DNA of 39,067 nucleotides, from contig CAIUPP010000076.1 in NCBI GenBank assembly GCA_903901045.1, forward strand, positions 1-39,067, in the 5' to 3' direction. A program made the position numbers and the translations under genes. Source of the stretch: an uncultured Planctomycetota bacterium (GTDB taxonomy: Bacteria; Planctomycetota; Brocadiia; CAIUPP01). Positions 16,110-24,756 of the stretch are shown piece by piece (within the stretch, counting starts at the first letter, position 1; every line of letters starts with the position of its first letter). The notes beneath the pieces were generated by a model. That model was not told the DNA's origin. It worked only from the letters and a program-made list of their open reading frames with translations, and searched no databases.

Positions 16110-17702
16110 ATGAAGCGTGCATTGGTGATGCTCGTCTTGCTCGCCACGTCGGCTTACGCCTATGAACGGCTGCAAGGACCGACCGAACTGCTCTTTTGTG
16201 ACAAGGAAAGAGCCTTCAACGGCTACACCCTCTTCGGCGTCGGCAGTCGAACCTATCTGCTCGACATGGACGGCCGCGTCGTTCATGCTTGGCCGATCGG
16301 GACGAATCCACACCTGTTAGAGAACGGAGACATTCTCGACGCCTCGAAGGACGACCCCAGCGGTTTCCAGGGATTCAAGGAGGTGGACTGGGACGGCAAG
16401 ACGGTGTGGGAATACACGGAGAAGCGCCAGGGCTACGCCCCACATCATGATTGGGCGCGCATCTTCAACAAGAAACTCAAAGCGCCTACCACACTCTACA
16501 TCGCAAACAAGTCCATTACCCAGGACCAGGCCATAGCCGCCGGCGCAGACCCGCAAAAAGGCCCCTATCGAGACGGCGAAATGGATGCCATCGTCGAGGT
16601 GGACATGCAGGGGAACGTCGTGTGGGAATGGTGTTTCTTCGACCACGTCGTGCAGGATGTTGCCCCGGCGAAGCCGAACTACGTGGGCCAAGGCAAGACC
16701 GTTGCGGATTATCCCGGCCGTATCAACCTCAACATGCCCGGCAAGCCGCTCAAGCGCGACTGGTTGCACTGCAATTCGCTGGACTATAGCGCCGAGTCCG
16801 GCCATCTTGTCATCAATTCGGTGCAGGGGGAGCTCTACGTCATTGACCATGACGGCACATTCGTCGCCGGCGACCCGAAGGCCAGTATCGCGAAAGCGGC
16901 CAGTGCCGCCGGGGATTTTCTCTATCGCTTTGGCGATCCCGCGCGCTACGCCCAGGGTGACCCACCGCGCGTGCTGGAGAACTGGGACTCGGCGACCTCC
17001 GGCCACAAACAGATGGGTGGCAGCCATGACGTGCAGTGGATTCGGCCGGGACTGCCCGGTGCCGGACATATCATGGTCTTCAATAACGGCCAGTATCTCT
17101 TTCAACGGACGCCGCAGTCCTCCGTCCTTGAAATCAACCCCTTCCTTGATGCGAACGGACGCGACGCCGGCAAGTATGTCAACCCTCCTGATGCAGGTTA
17201 CCGGCGCGAGACTTACGACAAAGACACCCACAACGAGCCGCGTCAGATATCGAAGCAAGTCGTTTGGAGCTTCCGATCCGTCAACAGTCACGGCTTTTTC
17301 AGCCACATCGGATCGAGCGCTCAGCGCCTGCCCAACGGCAACACGTTCATCTGCTCCGACACCGAGGGCCATTTCTTCGAGGTAACCGCTGACGGGAAGC
17401 TCGTGTGGGAATACATCAACCCCGTCACGCGCGACGGAGCGGTGAAGACGCTCGGAGACGCTCTGCCGATGGCGAACTCCGCGTTCCGAGCCTACCGCTA
17501 CGCCGCTGACAATCCGGCGTTCGAGGGACGCGAGTTGACGCCGCAGGGCACAATCACTGAACGCGCGGCGCAAGGTCTTGATCCCCAACCGAGACGCCGG
17601 CCTGAGGGAGATCGTCCTCAAGGGAAGGGCGAGGGCAAACCGCAAGGCGGCGAAGGTGACAGGCCAGAGAACGGCCAGAGCCGCCCAAGACCCCAACAAT
17701 GA
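16110..17702 (+). CDS. Exported arylsulfotransferase-like beta-propeller protein (2)
   Basis: Protein of 530 aa, paralogue of the preceding gene. The signal peptide MKRALVMLVLLATSAYA is clean. The blade motifs correspond one for one: HLLENGDIL, VDWDGKTVWEY, APHHDWARI, NVVWEWCFFDHVVQD, LHCNSLDYSAESGHLVI, GSHDVQWIRPG, HIMVFNNGQ, QRLPNGNTFICSD and LVWEYINPV. It ends in a charged, low-complexity tail rich in Gly, Pro, Arg and Gln. The start is fixed by AGGGAG 9 nt upstream. It follows paralogue 1 by 13 bp, so the pair likely arose by tandem duplication and works together. Confidence 0.82.
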   Translation: MKRALVMLVLLATSAYAYERLQGPTELLFCDKERAFNGYTLFGVGSRTYLLDMDGRVVHAWPIGTNPHLLENGDILDASKDDPSGFQGFKEVDWDGKTVWEYTEKRQGYAPHHDWARIFNKKLKAPTTLYIANKSITQDQAIAAGADPQKGPYRDGEMDAIVEVDMQGNVVWEWCFFDHVVQDVAPAKPNYVGQGKTVADYPGRINLNMPGKPLKRDWLHCNSLDYSAESGHLVINSVQGELYVIDHDGTFVAGDPKASIAKAASAAGDFLYRFGDPARYAQGDPPRVLENWDSATSGHKQMGGSHDVQWIRPGLPGAGHIMVFNNGQYLFQRTPQSSVLEINPFLDANGRDAGKYVNPPDAGYRRETYDKDTHNEPRQISKQVVWSFRSVNSHGFFSHIGSSAQRLPNGNTFICSDTEGHFFEVTADGKLVWEYINPVTRDGAVKTLGDALPMANSAFRAYRYAADNPAFEGRELTPQGTITERAAQGLDPQPRRRPEGDRPQGKGEGKPQGGEGDRPENGQSRPRPQQ

Positions 17703-17715
17703 GGCGTGGAGGAGC

Positions 17716-19212
17716 ATGATGATCCCGGCAAGAACCACTCGGTGCACCGCAGCACTCGCCGCCATTCTCCTTTCCACCGCCGCGTTCACAGCCCATGCGC
17801 AGGACCGCGCGTCACGCGGCGCCGCCGGGCCGGCATCGAACCTCTCATGCTTCCTGGGCCGCCCCACCGACCGGTCAATTGCCCTGAGCGTCCTCGCCGC
17901 CAGTGAGCTGACAGCCTGGGCCGAGTATGGCGTCAATCCGGGAACGTATACGGAGAAGACGGATGTCCGTGCAGTCCAGCCGAATGTCCCGTGCGAATTC
18001 GAGATCACCGCACTAACGCCCAATACGCGCTATTATTACCGCCTGCTCATTCGGACCCCCGGTAAGAATGATTTCACGCCCGAACCGGAGGCCACATTTC
18101 ACACGCAGCGCGCGCCGGGCAGCACGTTCACCTTCGCCCTTCAGGGCGATTCGCACCCGGAACGCGACGGCAAGATGTTCAGCCCCGAGCTCTACTGGCT
18201 GACGATGCGCAATGCGGCAAAGGACCCGCCGGATTTCTATCTGACACTCGGCGACGATTTCAGCATTGAGCGCCTCATCAGCCGGAAAGCGCTCAGCCAG
18301 GCGAATGTGGACCAGGTCTACGCCTATCAGCGCTCATTCCTCGGTGTGGTCGGACGCTCCTCGCCACTTTTCCTGGTCAACGGCAACCACGAACAGGCGG
18401 CCCGGTACCTGCTCGACGACACAGCGGACAACGCCGCCGTCCTGGCCGGACTGGCGCGGACGTGCCTTTACCCTCTTCCCGCCCCCGACGCCTTCTACAC
18501 GGGAGACGCGGAGGAAGTGAAGCATGTGGGGCTGTTGCGCGACTATTACGCATGGACCTGGGGCGATGCGCTCTTCGTCGTGATCGATCCCTACTGGCAT
18601 TCCGCGGTACCCGTGGATGATGAAGCTGGCGGCAGACAGCGTGATAAGAACGGCAATACGGATGGCGGCAAGAAACGTGATCTTTGGGAGGTCACGCTGG
18701 GGGAGACTCAATACCGATGGTTCACCCGGACTCTCACCGAGAGCAAGGCGCGGTGGAAGTTCGTCTTCTGCCATCACGTGCTGGGCACTGGCCGGGGCGG
18801 CATTGAGCGGGCCGGCCTGTACGAATGGGGTGGAAAGAATGAGAGGGGCGTGTCGATGTTTGCGGAGAAGCGTCCCGGTTGGGAGCTTCCGATCCACCAA
18901 CTCATGGTGAAGACCGGCGTCACGATCTTCTTCCAAGGACACGACCACCTATACGCGCGCCAGGAACTCGACGGGATCGTCTACCAGTCGTGCCCAAATC
19001 CGGCCGATGACACATATCAGGCGTTCAACCGCGATGCTTACCGCTCCGGTGATGTCCTGCCGAACTCCGGCCACCTGCGCGTGACTGTGTCGCCAGAGAA
19101 AGTGACGGTTGACTACGTGCGCTCGTGGCTGCCGAAGGACGAGAACACCCAGCACAAAAATAACGAGGTTTCATACTCCTACACGATCCCGGCACAGGGA
19201 AAGACGAAATAG
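17716..19212 (+). CDS. Exported purple-acid-phosphatase-like metallophosphoesterase (1)
   Basis: Protein of 498 aa with a signal peptide (TAALAAILLSTAAFTAHAQ). An N-terminal fibronectin-like domain (LGRPTDRSIALSVL, then LTPNTRYYYRLLI) precedes the phosphoesterase domain. All metal motifs are present: GDSH, LGDD, GNHE, CHH and GHDH. This is the layout of bacterial PhoD/purple-acid-phosphatase-like enzymes, which cleave phosphomonoesters or diesters outside the cytoplasm with a two-metal centre. GGAGG stands 3 nt before the ATG at 17,716 and 6 nt before the next ATG at 17,719, so the latter may be the true start. It follows the beta-propeller gene by 13 bp. Confidence 0.87.
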   Translation: MMIPARTTRCTAALAAILLSTAAFTAHAQDRASRGAAGPASNLSCFLGRPTDRSIALSVLAASELTAWAEYGVNPGTYTEKTDVRAVQPNVPCEFEITALTPNTRYYYRLLIRTPGKNDFTPEPEATFHTQRAPGSTFTFALQGDSHPERDGKMFSPELYWLTMRNAAKDPPDFYLTLGDDFSIERLISRKALSQANVDQVYAYQRSFLGVVGRSSPLFLVNGNHEQAARYLLDDTADNAAVLAGLARTCLYPLPAPDAFYTGDAEEVKHVGLLRDYYAWTWGDALFVVIDPYWHSAVPVDDEAGGRQRDKNGNTDGGKKRDLWEVTLGETQYRWFTRTLTESKARWKFVFCHHVLGTGRGGIERAGLYEWGGKNERGVSMFAEKRPGWELPIHQLMVKTGVTIFFQGHDHLYARQELDGIVYQSCPNPADDTYQAFNRDAYRSGDVLPNSGHLRVTVSPEKVTVDYVRSWLPKDENTQHKNNEVSYSYTIPAQGKTK

Positions 19213-19300
19213 AACCCAGACGGATCGTCATCGCTGGGGCGCTATTTGTTCCAAGAACCCGTCACAAGCGCGGATTTTCCCAGAATCCCTGTAGACAAGA

Positions 19301-19340
19301 GCCGTTCCACCACGTTGATATCAGTAGAGGATGGAACGGC
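19301..19340. repeat. 9-bp perfect inverted repeat in the gap before the PKD gene
   Basis: GCCGTTCCA (19,301-19,309) and TGGAACGGC (19,332-19,340) are exact complements separated by 22 nt. They lie in the 164-bp gap between the first phosphoesterase and the PKD/LTxxQ gene, 37 bp before its ATG. No T-tract follows, so a terminator is unlikely; an mRNA hairpin controlling the downstream genes or a protein-binding site is possible. Confidence 0.4.
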
Positions 19341-19376
19341 GAAGGTGAGTGATCTCTTGAAGAAGGAGTCAATCCC

Positions 19377-21764
19377 ATGAAACGCAAGGCTTGGCTCGTG
19401 TTGGTGTGCGGTGTGTTGGTACTGGCTGCCGGCGTCGCACTCGGCGCGGGACCCACAGCAGCATTCAACTTCACGCCCGCCTCTCCCATTGCCGGGCAGG
19501 CCGTGGAGTTCACCGACACCTCGACCGGGAATCCCACGACCTGGTCATGGACCTTCGGCGACGGCGCGACGAGCGTGCTCCAGAACCCAGTCCACGCCTA
19601 CTCGACCGCAGGCACGTTCACGGTCACCCTCACGGCCGGCAACGCAGGGGGGAGCAACAGTGCCAACCAGAATCTCACCGTCAGAACGAACATCCCAGCC
19701 TTCACCATGGCCCAGACTATTTCCGACGGGGCGCAACGCACAACCCTGGCCTTTTCGGGCCTCGCCATAATGACCGGAAACCTCGAAGCGCAGTCCTTCT
19801 TTCCGCCGGGCAAGGTGGCTGACTATACCGGCTTCCAGTACTTGCGCGACAATGACCCAGACAACATGGGCCACAACACCAGCTTTCTGACTCGGGTTGC
19901 CAACAATGTCATTTATGTCCTGAACGACGACCAGTTCGCTCAACTCAAGACGCTTGCCGTTAGCCAACGGGATCAGATCAATCTTTATGGCTACAAGCGC
20001 TTCCCATTGATGAAGGCTTACCGACGCCTCCTCGATGGCGACGTTCCCGCCGGTTCTCCAGGCCTGAATCTCAACGCCGTCAAGCAGGCATCCCGGGAGC
20101 TGTACCTGATAGACGGCCAAATCAGCTTCGACCGCGCCCTGCTCTACGCAAATGTCCTCAACTCCATGGATTCCGCCCAGAAGGCCTACCTGGACTCCAT
20201 GAAGGGCAAGGGGTGGAAGTCCTGGCCCGACATCACAAACGCTCAGATAGATAGCAAGATGAAAGGGCTGCCCCAAGGGACAGCGGTGGCCGTGATGACC
20301 TATGCCGGCGACCTGTTCAGCTGGTACGCCGGTTCGGTGGATGCCGATGTCTACTTCTGTCCGGAACGCCATGGCACCTACTACGGCGGGTTTTACATCA
20401 AGGACGCGCCCGCCATCGGTCATGAAGGATACAGCATTGACGAGCAGCTCACCGCCACCGCCGGGTCCGCCCTCTGCGACAGTTCCAAGGGATACGTCAC
20501 CCAGGCTCAGGCCACGGTCATGTCAAGCCTGGTGGCCACTCAGAAGAACAATCTCTACGCGGGCGCGTCCAACATTGTCGCCACGCGGACGCAAATCGAC
20601 ACGCTGTTGCGCAGCCTCCTGATCTCCACCGCCTCGGGCGATACCGTGAAGGCCCAAGTGCTCACCCTATCGGGCGCCTACGGCGACTTGGACGGCGAGA
20701 ACAACTACAACTACGCCACCGTCTTCGCCCAAGTCTACAAGACGTTGACCAACGCCCAGAAGACCGCGCTTATGGACCTCAGAACGTCCATCATGTCCGG
20801 GACCTATGCGGACGGGACCCCGTTCGACTATACCGTCTGCACCACGCCTTTCCTCTATTCAAGCCCGATCACGGACCAGAGCGTCCTCACGCCTTATATA
20901 GCCAACACCGACTATCTTTTCCTCGAGGGAACCACCACGACGACTACGCTGTCGCCGCCGACTACTACCAGCACGACAACGACTTCGACGACCACGTTGC
21001 CGCCCGCAACTACAACCAGCACAACGACGACTCATGCAACCACCACGACCACTCATGCGACGACAACCACCTCAGCCTCAAGCACTACGTCAACGACTGT
21101 CACAACGTCGACGTCCAGCACCACTACTACTACTATCCCCGGGCGTATCGCAGTGCTGTATCCATCTGACTCCGGAATCACCCTCGAACGCGGGAAGACG
21201 TATATTACTCAGTGGACAACCGTCGGCCTGCCCGCGAAGACCAAGGTGAAGGTTGAGCTCGTCAACGGCGGGAGCGAAACGTGGGTTCTCTCCGCCGACA
21301 CGACCAACCTCTGGATAAGATGGACCGTTGGCAAGAGCATCAAGGGTGCGGATATGTATCCGGATGGGGACGACTATCGGATTCGAGTCAGCGCACTCAA
21401 TGGCAGCGACTCGGATGAGAGCGACAGCGACTTCGCCATCGGCAGCGTCAGCTCGCTGACCGTGAGCGGACCAGCCACCGTTACAGGCGGTAGTGCGCCG
21501 GTACAATACAGCTGCACGGCTCACTACGACTTCGGCGACGACCGGGCCGTTACGAACGAAGTCAAGTGGAAACTCCTCGTCCCCAGTTCCAAGCCCATTG
21601 TAGCCTGGCAGAACAGCAGTGCCGGGAGGATGCGCGCCGATGGGATGCTCATCACAAAGGAAGCGACCTCAGACCAACTCTGCCGAATCCTGGCAACTTA
21701 CGACAAGGGCACGGCGGCGGTTGCCGGCTGGCAGGATGTGACTATCGGTAGCGCAGCACCGTAG
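19377..21764 (+). CDS. Exported PKD / LTxxQ-helical / mucin-linker / Kre9-like multidomain protein
   Basis: Protein of 795 aa. Signal peptide to about residue 23; a PKD domain (24-105) with FTDTSTGNPTTWSWTFGDG; a helical core (about 106-515) homologous to the next gene; a Thr/Ser-rich mucin-like linker (519-587); a module like fungal Kre9/KNH domains (GKTYITQWTT...YRIRVSALNG, about 590-685); and a final Ig-like part. The core carries LTxxQ-like motifs (LNDDQFAQL, MDSAQKAYL, VTQAQ, LTNAQKTAL), and motifs shared with its paralogue: PPGKV, GFQYxRD, GHNxxFLxRVA and CPERHGTY. I do not recognise the core family and assign no enzyme function. The architecture suggests a surface protein binding polymer or cell wall. 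Confidence 0.8.
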   Translation: MKRKAWLVLVCGVLVLAAGVALGAGPTAAFNFTPASPIAGQAVEFTDTSTGNPTTWSWTFGDGATSVLQNPVHAYSTAGTFTVTLTAGNAGGSNSANQNLTVRTNIPAFTMAQTISDGAQRTTLAFSGLAIMTGNLEAQSFFPPGKVADYTGFQYLRDNDPDNMGHNTSFLTRVANNVIYVLNDDQFAQLKTLAVSQRDQINLYGYKRFPLMKAYRRLLDGDVPAGSPGLNLNAVKQASRELYLIDGQISFDRALLYANVLNSMDSAQKAYLDSMKGKGWKSWPDITNAQIDSKMKGLPQGTAVAVMTYAGDLFSWYAGSVDADVYFCPERHGTYYGGFYIKDAPAIGHEGYSIDEQLTATAGSALCDSSKGYVTQAQATVMSSLVATQKNNLYAGASNIVATRTQIDTLLRSLLISTASGDTVKAQVLTLSGAYGDLDGENNYNYATVFAQVYKTLTNAQKTALMDLRTSIMSGTYADGTPFDYTVCTTPFLYSSPITDQSVLTPYIANTDYLFLEGTTTTTTLSPPTTTSTTTTSTTTLPPATTTSTTTTHATTTTTHATTTTSASSTTSTTVTTSTSSTTTTTIPGRIAVLYPSDSGITLERGKTYITQWTTVGLPAKTKVKVELVNGGSETWVLSADTTNLWIRWTVGKSIKGADMYPDGDDYRIRVSALNGSDSDESDSDFAIGSVSSLTVSGPATVTGGSAPVQYSCTAHYDFGDDRAVTNEVKWKLLVPSSKPIVAWQNSSAGRMRADGMLITKEATSDQLCRILATYDKGTAAVAGWQDVTIGSAAP
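20931..21137 (+). repeat. Thr/Ser-codon low-complexity tract (mucin-like linker)
   Basis: About 200 bp of degenerate ACN/AGC/TCA-type codons, with some Pro, His and Ala, encode an extended O-glycosylation-like linker. The codons vary at the third base, so the tract is kept at protein level and is not a simple slipping microsatellite. It separates the helical core from the C-terminal modules of the 795-aa protein. Confidence 0.75.
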
Positions 21765-21864
21765 GCGTGCCTTTAGGGTAAGCCTCCCGCGAGGAGACCA
21801 TGAATACGCACGGACGAAACAACGAACGCAGGCGAAAGGTTTCCAGACATGAAAGGAGATCGTC

Positions 21865-23199
21865 ATGTGGTACGGAAGCAAGCTCGGAATCGTAGTGGCC
21901 GGCGGCGCACTGACCCTGGCGCTTTGTCTTGGCGGCTTCGAAGTCGCCTCCGCCCAGCCGCGCGACGGGCGTCCGCCCGCCAACAACAGGCCGCCACGCG
22001 ACGGCGGACAACCCGGTGGTGCCCAGAACTATTCCATTGAGCAAGCCGTGTCGGAAGAGGCACAACTGCACACCATCGCCTTCAGCGGTCTGGCGTTCAT
22101 CACCGGTGACTACGGCGCATGCACGTTCATGCCGCCGGGCAAGGTGTGCGACTTCTTCGGCTTCCAGTACATGCGCGACATTGATGCAGCCGGTGCGGGG
22201 CACAATCCGAAGTTCCTCGACCGCGTTGCTGGAAACGTCCTGTTCAACCTGACCGACGCGCAACGCGCCACGTTTGAGAAAGCCGCGCGACAGGAGGCGC
22301 TGGACGTGCGCACGCTCGCGGAGAAACGCCTGCCTCTCATCAAGGCGTTCTGCCGCAAGTTGAATGGTGAGGTCCCCGCAGGCAGCCAGGGGCTGAACAA
22401 AGAGTCCGTGATCAAGTACGTGGGGGACTTCTTCGCCTTCGATGCGGAGATCAGCTACCGGCGCGCGCAGCTTTTCGGGCAGGTCGCCGCCTCCTTCACC
22501 CCGGAGCAGAAGGCGTATCTGGCGAAGATGAAGTTCGGCGACTTCAATACCTGGCCGGACGTTGACATGGAACAGTACAAGCTGCCGAGGGGCACCGAGA
22601 AGATGATCAACGTGGTGTACATGACCTACGCCAGCGAGTTCTTCAGCTGGTACGCCGGGAATGTGGAGGCCGACACCTACTTCTGCCCCGAGCGCCATGG
22701 CACCTACTTCGGCGGATTCTACATGAAAGACATGCCCGCCATGGGCAAGCGCGACTATGACATCAGCACATCCGTTACCGGCGACAGCGGCAAGGCGTTC
22801 CTCGATGCCCTCACGGCCGAACAGCGCGGCAACATCACCGGGATCATCAGTCTCCAGAGCAAGGCGCTCGCGGAGATGATCACGGTTCGGCGCGGAATTT
22901 CCACGGAGTTGCGCCGATTTCTGAAGGGCGAAACAGCGGACAAGGAGAAGGTGTTGGCTCTCGGCAGACGCTATGGCGAATTGGACGGAGAAGTTTCCTA
23001 CTATTACGCCGCGGCATTTGCCAAGGTCAGCAAGACGCTGACTGCCGCCCAGCGGGCCGCTTTCATGAAATTGCGCAATCTGGAAGGCTACAAGAGCGCC
23101 CCAGCGTACATCTACTCGGACCCGGTTGAGCAAGGGATAGCGCTGCCGGACACGGACAACTTCTTCTTCCCGTCCAAGAAAGCGACGGAGACCCGGTGA
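21865..23199 (+). CDS. Exported LTxxQ-motif helical protein, paralogue of the PKD protein core
   Basis: Protein of 444 aa. A signal peptide (LGIVVAGGALTLALCLGG, cleavage near SAQ) leads into a Pro/Arg-rich segment and then the helical core. Four LTxxQ motifs are spaced along it: LTDAQRATF, FTPEQKAYL, LTAEQRGNI and LTAAQRAAF, as in Spy/CpxP-type periplasmic proteins but over a much longer chain. Strongly conserved with the 795-aa protein are FSGLA, PPGKV, GFQYMRD, GHN...FLDRVA and the block YFCPERHGTYFGGFYMKD. The Cys/His/Glu there could bind a metal or cofactor. AAAGGAG precedes the ATG. Its stop overlaps the start of the next phosphoesterase (TGATG), so they are co-translated. Family unknown to me. 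Confidence 0.8.
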   Translation: MWYGSKLGIVVAGGALTLALCLGGFEVASAQPRDGRPPANNRPPRDGGQPGGAQNYSIEQAVSEEAQLHTIAFSGLAFITGDYGACTFMPPGKVCDFFGFQYMRDIDAAGAGHNPKFLDRVAGNVLFNLTDAQRATFEKAARQEALDVRTLAEKRLPLIKAFCRKLNGEVPAGSQGLNKESVIKYVGDFFAFDAEISYRRAQLFGQVAASFTPEQKAYLAKMKFGDFNTWPDVDMEQYKLPRGTEKMINVVYMTYASEFFSWYAGNVEADTYFCPERHGTYFGGFYMKDMPAMGKRDYDISTSVTGDSGKAFLDALTAEQRGNITGIISLQSKALAEMITVRRGISTELRRFLKGETADKEKVLALGRRYGELDGEVSYYYAAAFAKVSKTLTAAQRAAFMKLRNLEGYKSAPAYIYSDPVEQGIALPDTDNFFFPSKKATETR

Positions 23200-24632
23200 T
23201 GCGATACGCCCTGCAAATCCTGGCGGCGGTCTGCGCCTTCGCGATCTGTTGCCCGTCGCCTCCGGGCGCGGCAGCGGCGGAGGCGCCAGTGCCGAAGATC
23301 GAAAAGGATCGACAGGATAAGGTGAGTGGCGCTTTTTTGACCGACATCCCCGAATACGCCGGTAACGTCATTCTGGGCCGGCCGACGGACCGCTCCGTTA
23401 CGCTCAGCGTTCTTCTCCGAAAGCCGGCGCGGGTTCGGGTAGAGTACGGACTTCGCGGCGAACCCTTGAAAGAGCGAACCGAGATTTTCGATCTGCGCGC
23501 AGGAGAGCCGCGCGAGATATTCCTCAAGGGACTGGAGGGAAACGCTGCCTATGAGTACCAGGTCCTGGATGCCGATACGGGCGCTTCACTTCTGCCTGCC
23601 ATTGAGATTGGGACATTCCGCACAGCGCGACCGGCAGGCGCCCAGTTCACCTTTACAATCATCGCCGACTCGCACCTTGACGAAAACACTACGCCAGACC
23701 TCTTCATGCGGACGCTGGCCAATGTGGCGGCTGACTCACCCGATTTCCACATTGACCTCGGCGATACGTTCATGACAGAGAAATACGTGCAGGACTTTCA
23801 TGCGGCCTATAAGCAATATCTGGCTCAGCGCTACTATTTCGGGCTTCTTCACGCCCCTCTATTCCTCGTCCTTGGCAATCACGACGGCGAACTGGGAAGG
23901 TACCTTGATGGCACGGCCGACAGTATGCCCGTCTGGGCCAATACAATGCGCAAGAAGTACTTCCCCAATCCAGTGCCCGACAGCTACTATACCGGCAACA
24001 CGACGGCGGAGAGATTCGGCGGTCAGCTTCAAGACTACTATGCATGGCAATGGGGCGATGCGTTGTTCGTCGTGCTTGATCCGTACTGGTTTACGCCGCG
24101 CCCGGGCGGCGTAACCGACAATTGGTATCGCACGCTCGGGGCGGAGCAGTATCAATGGCTCAAACGTACGCTCGAACAGAGCCATGACACATTCAAGTTC
24201 GTGTTCATCCATAACCTTGTCGGAGGCCTGGGCAAGGACGGCCGCGGTGGCTCCGAGGCGGTCCCGTTCTTCGAATGGGGAGGCAAAAACCTCGACGGCA
24301 GCGAAGGGTTCCTGCAACGTCGCCCCGGCTGGCCCGCCCCCATCCACCAACTACTCCTGCAGAATCACGTGACGATTGTCTTCCACGGGCACGACCATCT
24401 CTTCGCCAAGCAGGCCCTTGACAGCATCGCGTACCAGACGGTGCCCCAGCCTGGAGATGCTCGCGGCAACACCCGCAACGCTGCGGAATACGGTTACAAA
24501 GGCGGCGTAATCCTTGGCAGTTCAGGCCATCTGCGCGTTGCGGTGTCTGCACGCGAAGTCAAAGTGGAGTATGTCCGCGCAGATGGGTCAGTGGCACACT
24601 CATACACGATTCCAGCAAGCAGACAGCCTTGA
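23199..24632 (+). CDS. Exported purple-acid-phosphatase-like metallophosphoesterase (2)
   Basis: Protein of 477 aa, paralogue of the gene at 17,716. A signal peptide (ILAAVCAFAICCPSPPGAAAA) is followed by a fibronectin-like domain (ILGRPTDRSVTLSVL) and a phosphoesterase domain with ADSH, LGDT, GNHDG, IHN and GHDHLF. The fourth motif has Asn where paralogue 1 has a second His. The start is ATG 23,199, overlapping the previous stop by one base; a GTG at 23,196 is in frame. Last gene of the exported operon. The repeated pairing of this family with propeller or LTxxQ proteins suggests a common extracellular phosphate- or sulfate-ester substrate. Confidence 0.87.
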   Translation: MRYALQILAAVCAFAICCPSPPGAAAAEAPVPKIEKDRQDKVSGAFLTDIPEYAGNVILGRPTDRSVTLSVLLRKPARVRVEYGLRGEPLKERTEIFDLRAGEPREIFLKGLEGNAAYEYQVLDADTGASLLPAIEIGTFRTARPAGAQFTFTIIADSHLDENTTPDLFMRTLANVAADSPDFHIDLGDTFMTEKYVQDFHAAYKQYLAQRYYFGLLHAPLFLVLGNHDGELGRYLDGTADSMPVWANTMRKKYFPNPVPDSYYTGNTTAERFGGQLQDYYAWQWGDALFVVLDPYWFTPRPGGVTDNWYRTLGAEQYQWLKRTLEQSHDTFKFVFIHNLVGGLGKDGRGGSEAVPFFEWGGKNLDGSEGFLQRRPGWPAPIHQLLLQNHVTIVFHGHDHLFAKQALDSIAYQTVPQPGDARGNTRNAAEYGYKGGVILGSSGHLRVAVSAREVKVEYVRADGSVAHSYTIPASRQP

Positions 24633-24677
24633 TGATCATTGGGCGGGAGATGATTGCGTAGGGGCGTTCCGGGAGTT

Positions 24678-24696
24678 TACTACATTTTACTACAGT
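24678..24696 (+). repeat. Extra copy of the 19-bp TACTACATT direct repeat
   Basis: TACTACATTTTACTACAGT occurs here, 79 bp before the tRNA-Met half of module 2, in addition to the two inside the module (24,923-24,941 and 25,011-25,029). Module 1 has no counterpart at this position. It marks the left island's end and may be the leftover arm of another junction. Confidence 0.6.
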
Positions 24697-24713
24697 AGCC
24701 CAATACCGAAAGA

Positions 24714-24747
24714 ACACAGGGACAAGCGTAAGTGCTTGTCCCTGTGT
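24714..24747. repeat. REP-like perfect hairpin, 14-bp stem
   Basis: ACACAGGGACAAGC and GCTTGTCCCTGTGT are exact complements around a 6-nt loop. Stems of the kind CAGGGACA...TGTCCCTG resemble REP elements moved by REP-associated Y1 transposases. It lies after the last gene of the exported operon and just before att module 2. No T-run follows on the plus strand, so it is not a classical terminator, although it could protect or end the transcript. A half-copy (GCAGGGACAAGCA) appears near 39,028. Confidence 0.6.
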
Positions 24748-24756
24748 ATGATAAGA

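Noticed and set aside
15188-16147. 319-aa minus-strand open frame opposite the first ASST-like gene
   Set aside because: Same reason: antisense to a gene with clear signal peptide and family motifs.
16317-18023. 568-aa minus-strand open frame opposite the second ASST-like gene
   Set aside because: It spans the junction of two well-supported plus-strand genes and shows no motif; a codon-bias shadow.
24714-24747. Rho-independent terminator
   Set aside because: The stem is strong but no U-run follows on the plus strand; a REP-like palindrome fits better.
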